DNA of 64,000 nucleotides from Oricola cellulosilytica (GCF_019966575.1 NZ_JAINFK010000003.1:260001-324000), one strand, 5' to 3'. Positions 9,344 to 18,474 are shown, counted from the first letter of the stretch. The notes: a model not told the origin generated them from the letters alone. A program made the numbers and translations.

Positions 9344-9421
9344 CTTCGCGTTATGGAAATATCAACAGGATGGAGGGCTTTCCCATATTCGCATTGGCAT
9401 GGCAACGCGCTGGGGAATCCG

Positions 9422-10336
9422 ATGCTTAAGCGGATCGTCGCTGTAAAGCGTGTCACCTACGACGCGTTTGGCCATTTCAACGCGACGGACGGATGGGCCC
9501 TTGCCAGCCACGTTGCCCTGTCGACTCTGCTCGCCATTTTTCCCTTCCTCATTTTCGCCACCACGCTCGCCGGCTTTCTGGGCGCCGAACGGTTTACCGA
9601 GACGGCTGTCCACCTGGTTTTCGACACCTGGCCGGAGAGGATCGCCTCGCCGATCGCCCGCGAGGTGGAAAACGTTCTGACGGTGCAGCGCGGCGGGCTG
9701 ATGACGATCTCGGTTCTCGCGGCGGCATTCTTCGCCTCTAACGGCATCGAGGCCTTGCGCGTGGCGCTCAACCGCGCCTATCGCGTCGACGAATCCCGGC
9801 CGATCTGGGTAATCCGGCTGCAAAGCCTCGGTTTTGTCATCATCGCCACCTTCAGTTTCATGGCCATCAGCTTTCTCCTGGTCCTCGCGCCGCTGGCATT
9901 CCGGATCGCCCGGCAATGGGTGCCTGGAATCGAGGCGCTGTCGGTCTCCATCGGGGTATTGCGTTTCACCGTGGCGCTGGTGGTCCTGATTGGCGGTTTG
10001 TTCGTGGCGCACAAATGGCTGCCCGCTGGCAGACGCTCGTTCGGGTCGCTGGTTCCGGGGATCGCGCTGACAATGGTCGCCTGGGTACTCGGCGCCACCC
10101 TGTTCGCCACCTATCTCGAGAGCTTCGCCGTCTACGTGACCACCTATGCCGGCCTGGCGTCGATTATGATCGCGCTGGTTTTCCTCTACATAATCTCCGC
10201 CATCTTCATTCTCGGCGCTGAAATCAACGCTGCAATCATCCGTTACCGCGAGGCTCGCGCCTTGGTGACCAGCGCGCGTACCGAGTCGCTGACGAAGCGT
10301 CGTCGCCTCCGCCGGAGAAAAAGCCCGCGCCGTTAA
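9422..10336 (+). CDS. YihY/virulence factor BrkB family membrane protein
   Basis: Polytopic inner-membrane protein of 304 residues with about six hydrophobic helices and the conserved early motif DGWALASHVALSTLLAIFPF. The family was once annotated as RNase BN, which is wrong; its function is not settled. The C-terminus is strongly basic (about 280-304). The frame opens at GTG 9335 and has an ATG at 9353. I chose ATG 9422 because GGGGAA precedes it and the longer forms overlap the divergent SDR gene or its leader. Confidence 0.88.
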   Translation: MLKRIVAVKRVTYDAFGHFNATDGWALASHVALSTLLAIFPFLIFATTLAGFLGAERFTETAVHLVFDTWPERIASPIAREVENVLTVQRGGLMTISVLAAAFFASNGIEALRVALNRAYRVDESRPIWVIRLQSLGFVIIATFSFMAISFLLVLAPLAFRIARQWVPGIEALSVSIGVLRFTVALVVLIGGLFVAHKWLPAGRRSFGSLVPGIALTMVAWVLGATLFATYLESFAVYVTTYAGLASIMIALVFLYIISAIFILGAEINAAIIRYREARALVTSARTESLTKRRRLRRRKSPRR

Positions 10337-10418
10337 AATTGGACGCTTCCGGTCAACAACAAATAAAGACCGGCAGGTGATATTAACGACTGATGAACGA
10401 AAGCGTGGTGGGACAGCT

Positions 10419-10712
10419 ATGATAGCTGGCATGGACACGACGACGCTCCTGATGATCGGATTGATCGTCTGCGCGGGGGCATATTTTATCGCTTCGGCGA
10501 TGGATGGCGTGATGGGCGCTGACGGTTTCGGTACGGTACCCAACATGGTCATTCTGCTCGTAGGGGGATTTCTCGGCCTCTACCTGATGAACTGGATCCA
10601 CATTCCGTTGGGTGACCCGACAATGCAGGCTGTTGCAGGCATCACCGGCGCGTTTGTATCGCTTGCTTTCCTGGCAACTATCAAGGCGATCGCCAGCCGC
10701 CTCGGCTACTAA
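10419..10712 (+). CDS. Small integral membrane protein, conserved hypothetical
   Basis: Protein of 97 residues with about three hydrophobic helices (roughly 6-27, 38-56 and 66-90) and a glycine-rich loop, DGVMGADGFGT. I do not recognise a named family. ATG 10419 follows GGTGGG at a good distance; the frame could also open at GTG 10377 or ATG 10431. It lies between the YihY gene and an AEC transporter on the same strand, with short gaps. Codon use looks like its neighbours, which supports a real gene. Confidence 0.72.
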   Translation: MIAGMDTTTLLMIGLIVCAGAYFIASAMDGVMGADGFGTVPNMVILLVGGFLGLYLMNWIHIPLGDPTMQAVAGITGAFVSLAFLATIKAIASRLGY

Positions 10713-10752
10713 GGCCCTTTACCGCGCATCGGTTTCGTGAAATTGCGGACGG

Positions 10753-11706
10753 GTGGCGCACGTATTCGAGATCGTTCTCCCCGTCTTTGGCATCTGCCTT
10801 CTTGGCTATCTCGCTATATCGGTCAAACTCCTGACGATCGATACCGGTGATGCGCTCGCCCGTTATGTTTTTGTCATCGCGGTACCGGCCCTCCTGTTTT
10901 CCAGTCTCGCCACCGGAACCTTCGACGCCGCCAGCGCCGCGCAACTCTGGCTGGCCTATTTTGGCGGCGTGGCGGTCACTTGGATCGTCGCCTCGATCAT
11001 GATCCGGGTCGTGTTTAAGCGCGATTACAAGGCGAGCATCATCGCCGGCATAGCAGCATCCTTCGCAAACACGGTGTTGATCGGCATTCCTCTCGTGCAG
11101 CGCGCATATGGCGACGAACTGACCCAGGTCCTGTTCCTCATTGTCTCAATCCACCTGCCGATGATGCTGCTCGCCGCAAGTCTGCTGGTGGAGTATGCAG
11201 CCTATGCGGACGACCCGGGTTACGGGTTCCATCCATACGAGATCGCCCTGCGCGTGCTGAAAAACCTCGCCACCAATGCCATCGTCGTGGGAATTGTCGC
11301 CGGGGCGCTCTGGCGCCTGACGGGCCTGCCGCTTTCGGGACCGCCGGCCACTATCGTCGAATGGCTCGGACGCACCGCCGGACCGCTGGCTCTGTTTTCG
11401 CTCGGCATGAGCCTGCACAAATACGGGATCGCCTCCAACATAAAGCAGGCTTCGCTCATCACCGCCATGTCATTGGTGTTCATGCCCGCAGTCGTGCTCG
11501 CGATCGGCATTTCCCTTCCGGGGCTACCCATTGAATGGGTCCGGGTCGCGGTGATGACAGCGGCATGTCCCACGGGGGTAAATGCCTATCTGTTTGCCAC
11601 TCACTTCAGGACCGCCGAGGGGCTGTCAACGAATGTAATCATGATGAGCACCGCGTTCGGCGCGGTCACGATCGCATTCTGGCTGGCGGTTGCAGCGGCG
11701 CTATAG
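10753..11706 (+). CDS. AEC (auxin efflux carrier) family transporter
   Basis: Secondary transporter of 317 residues with about ten hydrophobic helices in two halves, the layout of bacterial AEC proteins that move organic acids such as malate or malonate. The family-type segment TACPTGVNAYLFA lies near 272-284, with a helix-breaking proline. The start is GTG with only a weak GGAC ahead. The 3' end overlaps the convergent gluQ gene by 6 bases. The substrate is not predictable from sequence alone. Confidence 0.9.
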   Translation: MAHVFEIVLPVFGICLLGYLAISVKLLTIDTGDALARYVFVIAVPALLFSSLATGTFDAASAAQLWLAYFGGVAVTWIVASIMIRVVFKRDYKASIIAGIAASFANTVLIGIPLVQRAYGDELTQVLFLIVSIHLPMMLLAASLLVEYAAYADDPGYGFHPYEIALRVLKNLATNAIVVGIVAGALWRLTGLPLSGPPATIVEWLGRTAGPLALFSLGMSLHKYGIASNIKQASLITAMSLVFMPAVVLAIGISLPGLPIEWVRVAVMTAACPTGVNAYLFATHFRTAEGLSTNVIMMSTAFGAVTIAFWLAVAAAL

Positions 11707-12558
11707 GCTGACCATCCGCCGGATATCGCCGGGTGTCGCCCCGGCCTCACGCAAGGCCGAGAGGCTCGTGTCCCGGTTGGTCTTCGACAGCTTGCGGCCG
11801 TCTGCTCCCAACACGAGGTCGTGGTGATGATACAACGGCCGCGTCAGCCCAAGGAGTTCCTGCAGCACCACATGCACGGCCGTCGCGTGAAAGAGATCGC
11901 GGCCGCGCACGATATCGGTAACCCCTTGCAAGGCGTCGTCAACCACGACGGACAGGTTGTAGCTCGTCGGCGTATCGCGCCGCGCGACCACCACATCGCC
12001 CCACGCTGCAGGATTGCCCTGCACGGTCCCGGTTTCTCCCTCCGGTCCCGCGCCGGTCTCCTCCCAGCGACAGTCAGATCCAATTCGTTCGAGCGCCGCT
12101 TTCATGTCCAGGCGAAGAACATGGGGTTGGTCCCCGCTCCCGGTTTCAAACCGCCCGCCCGGATAGAGTGGCGCGCCATCGGGATCGCGCGGCCATGGCC
12201 CGGCCTTGGACTCATGCGCCTCGACCAGACGACGCGCCTCGGAGCGGCTGAGGAACGACCGGTAGACGATTCCCTCGGCTTCCAGCAGATCGAGCGACTG
12301 CCGGTAATCGGCGAAATGTTCGGATTGGCGCCTTATGACGTCATCCCATTCGATGCCGAGCCACTGTAAATCCTCACAGATACCCTGCTCGAACGCTGGC
12401 GTGCAGCGTTCGACGTCGATATCCTCCATGCGCAGCAGGAAGGCACCGCCCGTTTGACGCGCCATCTCGAAATTGACCAGCGCCGAATAGGCATGCCCGA
12501 GATGGAGCCTGCCGTTCGGGCTCGGCGCAAATCGGAAAACGGCTCCGGATCGGTTCAT
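11701..12558 (-). CDS. gluQ: Glutamyl-Q tRNA(Asp) synthetase
   Basis: Truncated GluRS paralogue that charges glutamate onto the queuosine base at the wobble position of tRNA(Asp). The 285 residues cover only the catalytic domain; no anticodon-binding domain follows. The class-I signatures are HLGH at 19-22 and KLSKT at 256-260, with the GluRS-like RFAPSPNGRLHLG start. The cysteines that bind zinc in E. coli GluQ-RS (a CxC followed by Yx3C) are absent: the region reads YRSFLSRSE and later LYPGGR. It stands alone, convergent with the AEC gene. Confidence 0.93.
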   Translation of the reverse strand: MNRSGAVFRFAPSPNGRLHLGHAYSALVNFEMARQTGGAFLLRMEDIDVERCTPAFEQGICEDLQWLGIEWDDVIRRQSEHFADYRQSLDLLEAEGIVYRSFLSRSEARRLVEAHESKAGPWPRDPDGAPLYPGGRFETGSGDQPHVLRLDMKAALERIGSDCRWEETGAGPEGETGTVQGNPAAWGDVVVARRDTPTSYNLSVVVDDALQGVTDIVRGRDLFHATAVHVVLQELLGLTRPLYHHHDLVLGADGRKLSKTNRDTSLSALREAGATPGDIRRMVSL

Positions 12559-12635
12559 CGGGTTTCAGACAATCGATTCAAGGCAGTCGGTTAGGAGTGG
12601 TGTGACGAACGAAGACCGGGAAATGGCGCTCCGCA

Positions 12636-13277
12636 ATGCAGCCGATCAACAGTGAAAGCGATATCGCGCGCGGACTGCAAGCCCTTCGCCGATGCGATTC
12701 CCGTTTGGGGGCCGTCATTGACGAAAGCGGTCCCGTTCCCTTGCGGCGCTCAAGGCCGGGCTTTGAGAGTCTCGCATCCATCGTCGTCTCCCAGCAGGTT
12801 TCGAAGCAGAGCGCCGACGCGATCTGGGGTCGGTTGACCACGCTGATCGACCCGCTCCAACCCGAACCCTTCCTGGCCGGCGGCCCGGATATCTGGCGTA
12901 AGGCAGGACTGTCGCGTCCAAAACAGCGCACGCTTGTCGCCGTCAGCGAAGGGGTCCTCTCGGGCGATCTCGATCTCGATCAGCTGTGCCGGGTCGATGG
13001 CGAAGCGGCGATCGGAAGACTGACCGCGGTCAAGGGAATCGGCCCATGGACCGCCGAGATCTACCTCCTGTTCTCGGCTGGCCACCCCGACATCTTCCCC
13101 GGCGGCGACATTGCGCTTCAAAACGCCGTGGCCGACGCCTTCGGTATGGCGGAACGGCCAAGCGACGGCGAATTGCGGGTCATCGCCGAATCATGGTCGC
13201 CCTGGCGTGGCGTCGCTGCCAGGCTTTTCTGGGCATTCTACGCGGCCCGGCGGGGCCGCATGGTTGCCCCGCAATAG
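12636..13277 (+). CDS. DNA-3-methyladenine glycosylase II (AlkA-like)
   Basis: Base-excision repair glycosylase that removes alkylated purines. The 213-residue protein is the short AlkA/MAG form lacking the N-terminal domain of E. coli AlkA. The helix-hairpin-helix is LTAVKGIGPWTAEIYLLF at about 129-146. The catalytic aspartate is D158 in GGDIALQ, and the following SPWRGVAARLFW matches the conserved tryptophan helix. It is cytosolic and apparently monocistronic. Confidence 0.92.
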   Translation: MQPINSESDIARGLQALRRCDSRLGAVIDESGPVPLRRSRPGFESLASIVVSQQVSKQSADAIWGRLTTLIDPLQPEPFLAGGPDIWRKAGLSRPKQRTLVAVSEGVLSGDLDLDQLCRVDGEAAIGRLTAVKGIGPWTAEIYLLFSAGHPDIFPGGDIALQNAVADAFGMAERPSDGELRVIAESWSPWRGVAARLFWAFYAARRGRMVAPQ

Positions 13278-13330
13278 TATTCGCTTGACAACCTTCTGAA
13301 AAACAAGCGTAAATTTGTCCGGTGCTGTGA

Positions 13331-13346
13331 TGAAGCGAATGCTTCA
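13331..13346. repeat. Inverted repeat in the leader of the HNH gene
   Basis: TGAAGC and GCTTCA are perfect 6-base arms around GAAT, flanked by TGTGA on the left and CA on the right. TTGACA at 13285-13290 and a second possible promoter, TTCACA at 13343-13348 with TACTAT at 13367-13372, lie around it, so it could be an operator or a hairpin in the leader. Confidence 0.4.
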
Positions 13347-13410
13347 CAAGGGTGTCACAACGCGCATACTATAAGCGCGTCCAATCGATCGTGATGCGAA
13401 GAGGTGAGCC

Positions 13411-13968
13411 TTGACGATTGCGGTTTCGCCGGACAGCCTTCCGGCGCTCGTACTCAACGCGGATTACCGTCCGCTAAGTTACTATCCCTTGTCGCTGTGG
13501 TCCTGGCAGGACGCGATCAAGGCAGTCTTTCTCGACCGTGTGAATATCGTCGCCGAGTACGAACACGAAGTCTCTTCACCGTCCTTCGCCATGCGGGTTC
13601 CGAGTGTCGTCTGTCTCAAGAGCTATGTGAAACCCGGTACCAACCCTGCCTTTACCCGGTTCAACGTGTTTCTTCGCGACAAGTTCGAATGCCAGTATTG
13701 CGGCGCTCCGGACGACCTGACATTCGATCATCTCATCCCCCGCCGTTTCGGCGGTCAGACGACATGGGAGAACATCGTCACCGCCTGTTCGCCCTGCAAC
13801 CTGCGCAAGGGCGGCAAGATGCCCCGTGATTCGGGAATGCGGCCGCAGCAGATGCCGTATCATCCGACAGTGCACGACCTGCACAACAATGGCCGAAGCT
13901 TCCCACCCAATTTTCTTCACGAAAGCTGGATGGATTATCTGTATTGGGACGTCGAACTGGAGCCCTGA
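13411..13968 (+). CDS. HNH endonuclease domain protein
   Basis: Predicted metal-dependent nuclease of 185 residues. The HNH core is complete: a CxxC pair (CQYCG), then FDHLIPRRFGGQTTWENIV, and a second pair in CSPCNLRKGG, so a structural zinc and the ββα-metal site are both likely. The N-terminal region of about 85 residues (LVLNADYRPLSYYPLSLWSW) is typical of a widely conserved chromosomal HNH family in alphaproteobacteria. The start is TTG 13411 with GAGGTG just upstream; the ATG at 13393 is in another frame and stops at once. The role is unknown. Its housekeeping context argues against a restriction or homing system. Confidence 0.9.
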   Translation: MTIAVSPDSLPALVLNADYRPLSYYPLSLWSWQDAIKAVFLDRVNIVAEYEHEVSSPSFAMRVPSVVCLKSYVKPGTNPAFTRFNVFLRDKFECQYCGAPDDLTFDHLIPRRFGGQTTWENIVTACSPCNLRKGGKMPRDSGMRPQQMPYHPTVHDLHNNGRSFPPNFLHESWMDYLYWDVELEP

Positions 13969-13986
13969 GCGGCATCCTTTTTTTGA

Positions 13987-14496
13987 TCAGGCTGCCGGCT
14001 TCCTCAACGCGGCGTAGTACGCCCCCGCGGCGATCACGGCGCTTGCCAGCACGTTCCAGCCCGCAAACGACAGTCCGAGGAATCGTCCCGCTGCCTCGTC
14101 GCAGGAGGGCGGTGTGACGGTGTCGAGGGCGCCCAGCAAGCCTTCGGCCTCGGTCACCAGTCCGCTGGTCGCAGCCGCGCCGCAATCGGTCGGACCGGGC
14201 CACCAGCCCCACTCGACGCCGGAATGGAAGACCGCGAGATAGAACCCGTATGTCATCGCGAGCCCGACCACTCCCAAGGCCAGCCGGGCGATAATTGCTG
14301 GCCAGCGAAACGCCGCCGCGGCTGCCGCGATCAACGCCACGGGTATGGCCGCATAATATGGCTCGCGCTGTTCGAGGCACAGCTTGCACGGGATGAACCC
14401 GCCGATGTGCTCGAAGCCGAGCGCCGTTCCGACGACGGCGGTCATGGCTACAGCCAGGAAAAGTGCCGCGGTGAGATAAAAATTCTGGCGGGCCAT
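13987..14496 (-). CDS. DsbB-family disulfide bond formation protein
   Basis: Inner-membrane oxidoreductase that reoxidises a periplasmic thiol oxidase and passes electrons to quinone. The 169 residues form about four helices. The first loop has the redox pair C37/C40 (CKLC), and the second, long periplasmic loop has C105 and C132, the equivalent of the second DsbB pair. No dsbA lies next to it. It is convergent with the HNH gene, 18 bases apart. Confidence 0.9.
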   Translation of the reverse strand: MARQNFYLTAALFLAVAMTAVVGTALGFEHIGGFIPCKLCLEQREPYYAAIPVALIAAAAAAFRWPAIIARLALGVVGLAMTYGFYLAVFHSGVEWGWWPGPTDCGAAATSGLVTEAEGLLGALDTVTPPSCDEAAGRFLGLSFAGWNVLASAVIAAGAYYAALRKPAA

Positions 14497-14577
14497 GAGG
14501 GAAACTCCGAAGGATTGGTCCGGGCGGGTTAGCGCAAAATTTTCGGCACGACAAACCTCCCGTGAAAGCGGCGGGGG

Positions 14578-15231
14578 TCAGGCGGCCGTGCCGCGATTCG
14601 CTGCCCAGTCGATCAGAAAATAAAGAAGCGCCGGCCCGCCGATCGCCAGGATCGAAACCCAGACGAGGCCGATCAGGAGACCGAGCATGACGAAGATCCC
14701 GTCGCGCTCGATCAGTCCCGCCGCCGCGATTGCAACGCCTATTCCCGGCACCGTGTTGGTCAGCGGCAGCGGCACCAGAATCGACAGGCAAGGCACGATC
14801 AGCAGCGCGCCGAGAACGCGCATTCCCCTTCGCCCGGTCAGGCCCGCAAGACGCGGGTGGGCAAGGCGTTCGAGCCAGCCTGCATAGCGCTTTACCCGCG
14901 CCACCACTTCCATCAGGCCATCGACCGGCAATCGCCGCTTGCGCAGGGTTTCCGGCAGCCACGGCGCGCGCCGCCCGGCAGCCATTTGCCAGGCGAGAAC
15001 CATCATCGGCAGTGCCACCAGCTGCGGCAGCAGATAGACGAATGGAAGAGTGCAGGGAAGCGCCAGAATCAGCATGAGGAGGCCGAAGGCCCGCTCCTCC
15101 ATGGCGTCGCTCAGTGCGCCGAGGCTGATATGCCCTTCGCGGTCCCGCTCGGCATCGCGAAGGATCTGTTCAATCTTGGCGAGCGCGCCCCGTGGCTCCG
15201 CACGCGCGTCTTCTCCTGAGGGGGTGTCCAC
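14578..15231 (-). CDS. exoD: Exopolysaccharide synthesis protein ExoD family
   Basis: Integral membrane protein of 217 residues with the ExoD pattern: a soluble N-terminus of about 45 residues with HISLGALSDAM, then several helices including LPCTLPFVYLLPQLVALPMM and LPLTNTVPGIGVA. In Sinorhizobium, exoD affects exopolysaccharide production and alkali tolerance; the mechanism is unknown. It is monocistronic and divergent from tRNA-Leu. Confidence 0.9.
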   Translation of the reverse strand: MDTPSGEDARAEPRGALAKIEQILRDAERDREGHISLGALSDAMEERAFGLLMLILALPCTLPFVYLLPQLVALPMMVLAWQMAAGRRAPWLPETLRKRRLPVDGLMEVVARVKRYAGWLERLAHPRLAGLTGRRGMRVLGALLIVPCLSILVPLPLTNTVPGIGVAIAAAGLIERDGIFVMLGLLIGLVWVSILAIGGPALLYFLIDWAANRGTAA

Positions 15232-15393
15232 GATCGCTGCATCTTTCTATTGGGTCCAGATCACCGCATAACCCGGAAATCGAAATCAATGCTAAACATT
15301 TCCGCGTTCCGGGATCATTGCGGCGGCGCGGTGGGAAATCGGCTTGACGCATCTGCACGGCGCCAATAATGCTCCCGCCGTTGCCGAACGTCG

Positions 15394-15478
15394 GCCCCTC
15401 TGGCGGAACTGGTAGACGCGCGGGATTCAAAATCCCGTTCCTTCGGGAGTGCCGGTTCGATCCCGGCGGGGGGCACCA
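15394..15478 (+). tRNA. tRNA-Leu (anticodon CAA)
   Basis: An 85-base cloverleaf with acceptor arms GCCCCTC and GGGGGGC, discriminator A and encoded CCA at 15476-15478. The anticodon arm is CGGGA-TTCAAAA-TCCCG, giving anticodon CAA (reads UUG). A long variable arm (GTTCCTTCGGGAGT) and the T arm GCCGGTTCGATCCCGGC fit a class-II leucine tRNA. Confidence 0.97.
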
Positions 15479-15551
15479 TCAATTCACGCGCGACCTCACC
15501 GGCTGGTGCATCCTTCTTGACTGCCGCATGGAACAGTGCATTGCGTTAGCG

Positions 15552-17180
15552 ATGCTTCCTGCCGACGCAAAGTCCTACGACGATCTCATCAACCGCTTCC
15601 GCTGGGACGTTCCGGAGACGTTCAATATCGGCGTTGCCTGCGCGGACGCGCCGGCCGGTCGCAACCCCGACGGCCCGGCGATCATCGACTGGTCGGCCGA
15701 GGAGCCCGTCACGCTCACCTTCGGCGAACTCGCCGACAGATCCTCACGCCTCGCTGGAGCGCTAAGGGCGCGCGGCATCGCTCGCGGTGACCGCGTCGCA
15801 ATCCTCCTTCCCCAGTGCTTCGAGGCAGTCATCGCCCACATCGCTGTGTACAAGCTAGGAGCGATCGCGGTGCCGATGGCGATGCAGTTCGGACCCGACG
15901 CCATCGCCTACAGGCTGACGCTCTCTGGTGCGCGGGCGATCCTGCTGGACCAATCCGGCCTTGAAAAGCTGAAGACTGCCGGGGCGGGCTTTGAGGCGCT
16001 GCAACTCGTAATCTCGGTCGGCGGCGGTGACGGCACGGAAGCCTTCGATGCGCTTGTCGCCGCCGCGCCTTCGGGCTTCACGCCGGTCGATACGCAGGCC
16101 GGCGATCCCGCGCTGATGATCTTCACCTCCGGAACGACCGGACAGCCTAAGGGCGCCCTGCACGCCCACCGTGTCCTGCTCGGCCACCTGCCCGGTGTGC
16201 AAATGCACCACGAGTTCCTGCCGCAGCCCGGCGATCTCCTGTGGACGCCGGCCGACTGGGCCTGGGCGGGCGGACTCCTGAACGTACTCCTGCCCGGCCT
16301 GTTCTTCGGCGTCCCGGTCGTCGCCGCACGAGCGCCGCGTTTCGAGGCCGAATGGGCCTTGGCACTGATGGAGCGCGCGGGCATACGCAACACCTTCCTG
16401 CCCCCGACGGCGCTGCGCATGCTTTCAACGGTCGAGGACGTCGCCGGGCGCTACGGCCTGAAGCTTCGCACCATCGGCTCAGGCGGCGAGGCGCTAGGGA
16501 AGAAGACGCTGGAATGGTGCCGCGAGACGCTGGGGCTCACCGTCAACGAGTTCTACGGCCAGACGGAGTGCAATCTCGTGCTTTCCGCCTGCCGACAGAT
16601 TGATGTCCTGCGGCCGGGATCGATGGGCAAGCCTGTTCCGGGCCATCATGTGGCAATCATCAACGACGATGGGTCAGTGCTCCCGCCCGGTGCACAAGGC
16701 CAGATCGCTGTGCGCAGGCCGGACCCGGTCATGTTTCTACGTTACTGGAGCGACAATGCAGCGACGGAGAAAAAATTCATCGGCGACTGGATGACGACCG
16801 GCGACCGGGGCGTGATGGACGCAGACGGCTTTTTCCACTTCGTTGGCCGCGACGACGACGTGATCACTTCCGCCGGATACCGCATCGGCCCGGCGGAAAT
16901 CGAGGACTGCCTCGTTGGCCACCCCGCTGTTGCACTGGCCGCCGTGATCGGCAAGCCCGATCCGATGCGCACGCAACTGGTAAAGGCCTACATCGTTCTC
17001 CGGAAGGCATACGCTCCGGGCGACAACCTGAAGCGCGAAATTCAATCCTATGTTAAGGCCCGCCTTTCGGCCCACGAATACCCGCGGGAGATCGAATTCA
17101 TTGACGAGATGCCGCTGACGACGACCGGCAAGGTCATCCGCCGCCTCTTCCGCGAGCGCGCCGTCGCGGAAAGCGGCTAG
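15552..17180 (+). CDS. Acyl-CoA synthetase (AMP-forming), medium-chain/acetyl type
   Basis: Activates a carboxylic acid to its CoA thioester through an acyl-AMP. The 542-residue protein has the ANL signatures: the P-loop-like IFTSGTTGQPKGALHAH, then NEFYGQTE, TTGDRGVMDADGFFHFVGR, the hinge ending in SAGYRIGPAEIE, and the C-terminal catalytic lysine in TTTGKVIRR. The frame is open back through tRNA-Leu to 15369, which cannot be right. I start at ATG 15552 (MLPADAKSYDDLINRFRW), which matches the family, though no clear ribosome site precedes it; ATG 15528 is the alternative. The substrate could be acetate, propionate or a medium-chain acid. Confidence 0.92.
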   Translation: MLPADAKSYDDLINRFRWDVPETFNIGVACADAPAGRNPDGPAIIDWSAEEPVTLTFGELADRSSRLAGALRARGIARGDRVAILLPQCFEAVIAHIAVYKLGAIAVPMAMQFGPDAIAYRLTLSGARAILLDQSGLEKLKTAGAGFEALQLVISVGGGDGTEAFDALVAAAPSGFTPVDTQAGDPALMIFTSGTTGQPKGALHAHRVLLGHLPGVQMHHEFLPQPGDLLWTPADWAWAGGLLNVLLPGLFFGVPVVAARAPRFEAEWALALMERAGIRNTFLPPTALRMLSTVEDVAGRYGLKLRTIGSGGEALGKKTLEWCRETLGLTVNEFYGQTECNLVLSACRQIDVLRPGSMGKPVPGHHVAIINDDGSVLPPGAQGQIAVRRPDPVMFLRYWSDNAATEKKFIGDWMTTGDRGVMDADGFFHFVGRDDDVITSAGYRIGPAEIEDCLVGHPAVALAAVIGKPDPMRTQLVKAYIVLRKAYAPGDNLKREIQSYVKARLSAHEYPREIEFIDEMPLTTTGKVIRRLFRERAVAESG

Positions 17181-17199
17181 ATACACTGAGGCTGCACAT

Positions 17200-18474
17200 C
17201 TAGCGCTTTCTGACGAATCCCTTGAGCCGGTCTCTCACCGATTTCGCGACATTGCGCGTCGAGCGATAGAGTTCGATCTGCGACGTTACCTGTCTGGTCT
17301 CGCGGTCGAGATCGGGCCTCAAACCGACCACCATTGTCGCGAATTCCCGGGTATCGGACCATATCCGCGTCATCACCGGGTGATCCTCTGCAGCACAACT
17401 GTCAGTCGTCTGAATATTCGGATCGTCGAGATGCGTCTCGGTCACCTGCAGGATCAGCAGCGTGCCAGGCGAATGGTTGGCGAGCGCCTCGTCATAGGTG
17501 GTCTTCCAAGTCCAGGCGTGACCGGCCTGTACGAAGACGATTAGCGAGGCGATTACCCTGCCGTCGAGCTTGAAGCTGTGAATACGGCAGAGGTCCCGTT
17601 CCGCCAGATTGTTGATCGCCTCGCGCGCAAAAGCGGCACGGAACCGGTCTGCCGCAAGCGAGGTTCGTTGACGTCCCTTCCAGCCGGCGTTCTCGAGCAG
17701 CAGAAATTCTTCCATCGCCACCCGTACGTCTTTCGGGCTGCGGGCGATCTCGTACTCGAACGCGCCGAGCGCCTCGAGTTGGCGGCGATGTCGCCCCAGA
17801 TTTCGTCGCCCCTGCCCGCTGACGCCATCCTTGAAATACGCGACGCTATCCAAACCGCTCTCTAGAAACGGACGCCGGACCGCGCCGGTCGTCGTCACCG
17901 GAAGCCCCCGTCCGATGGCAACGCCGCGAAGCGCCGCGATGGCAGGGCTGCTCATCATGACGTCGGGCAGCACGAGTACTTTGGGAAGCGGAAGGTCCGG
18001 GTCGCCGAGCGTGGCGACGAGATCCTCGAGCGTTCGGGTCGCTTCCCGCCGCTCAACCAGAGGAGCGCCGTAAGGGCCGAACGGGTTGGCCCAGGCGCGG
18101 ATCACGTCTGGCCCGATCGCGAAGCCGGGCTTCTCGATGGAGAACGGCATCAGGAAACGTGTCTCCGGGCTCTCGCCGGAACCGTCTTGCAACAACATGA
18201 GATGCACTTGCCGCTCATCCAGCCGGGACATCGCCGGAACGAGGAACCGCGGGGCGAAGAAAATGTTGGGCTCCAGCGCAAAATCGGTCACGCGGTCGAT
18301 GTCTTCCAGGATATCGAACCCACTGTTTGCCGCATGGACGACGAAACGCCGCTCGTCATTGGCCAGACGGCTGACCTCGGGAAGCCCTTCGCGGGGCGGA
18401 TCGCCGACGATTCCCGACAGCAAGAACGAGCCAGCGTGCAACACATTCTGTTCGATGACCGGCGAGTGAATCAT
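17200..18474 (-). CDS. GNAT-like acetyltransferase (BioF2/CelD type) of a polysaccharide locus
   Basis: Cytosolic protein of 424 residues whose second half (about 215-370) looks like the GNAT_6/BioF2 acyltransferase domain: RRNLGRHRRQLEALG, then WKGRQRTSLA and the segment DGRVIASLIVFVQAGHAWTWK. Such domains act in cellulose and exopolysaccharide synthesis and in peptidoglycan interpeptide transfer. The start codon overlaps the stop of the flippase gene (ATGA), so the two are translationally coupled and probably work on the same glycan. The acceptor is unknown. Confidence 0.82.
   Translation of the reverse strand: MIHSPVIEQNVLHAGSFLLSGIVGDPPREGLPEVSRLANDERRFVVHAANSGFDILEDIDRVTDFALEPNIFFAPRFLVPAMSRLDERQVHLMLLQDGSGESPETRFLMPFSIEKPGFAIGPDVIRAWANPFGPYGAPLVERREATRTLEDLVATLGDPDLPLPKVLVLPDVMMSSPAIAALRGVAIGRGLPVTTTGAVRRPFLESGLDSVAYFKDGVSGQGRRNLGRHRRQLEALGAFEYEIARSPKDVRVAMEEFLLLENAGWKGRQRTSLAADRFRAAFAREAINNLAERDLCRIHSFKLDGRVIASLIVFVQAGHAWTWKTTYDEALANHSPGTLLILQVTETHLDDPNIQTTDSCAAEDHPVMTRIWSDTREFATMVVGLRPDLDRETRQVTSQIELYRSTRNVAKSVRDRLKGFVRKR

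Noticed and set aside
10349-10373. CCGGTC...GACCGG hairpin after the YihY gene as terminator
   Set aside because: Six-pair stem with a 13-base loop and no T-run.
9362-10552. 396-codon open frame on the - strand
   Set aside because: Antisense of the YihY gene; highly polar, repetitive translation without any motif.
13778-14962. 394-codon open frame on the - strand
   Set aside because: It runs through the HNH end, DsbB and ExoD, all with clear families in another frame. Arg/Gly/Ala-rich composition is typical of a shadow frame.
15394-15478. tRNA-Leu as integration site of a mobile element
   Set aside because: No integrase and no duplicated tRNA end follow; the downstream acyl-CoA synthetase has ordinary codon use.
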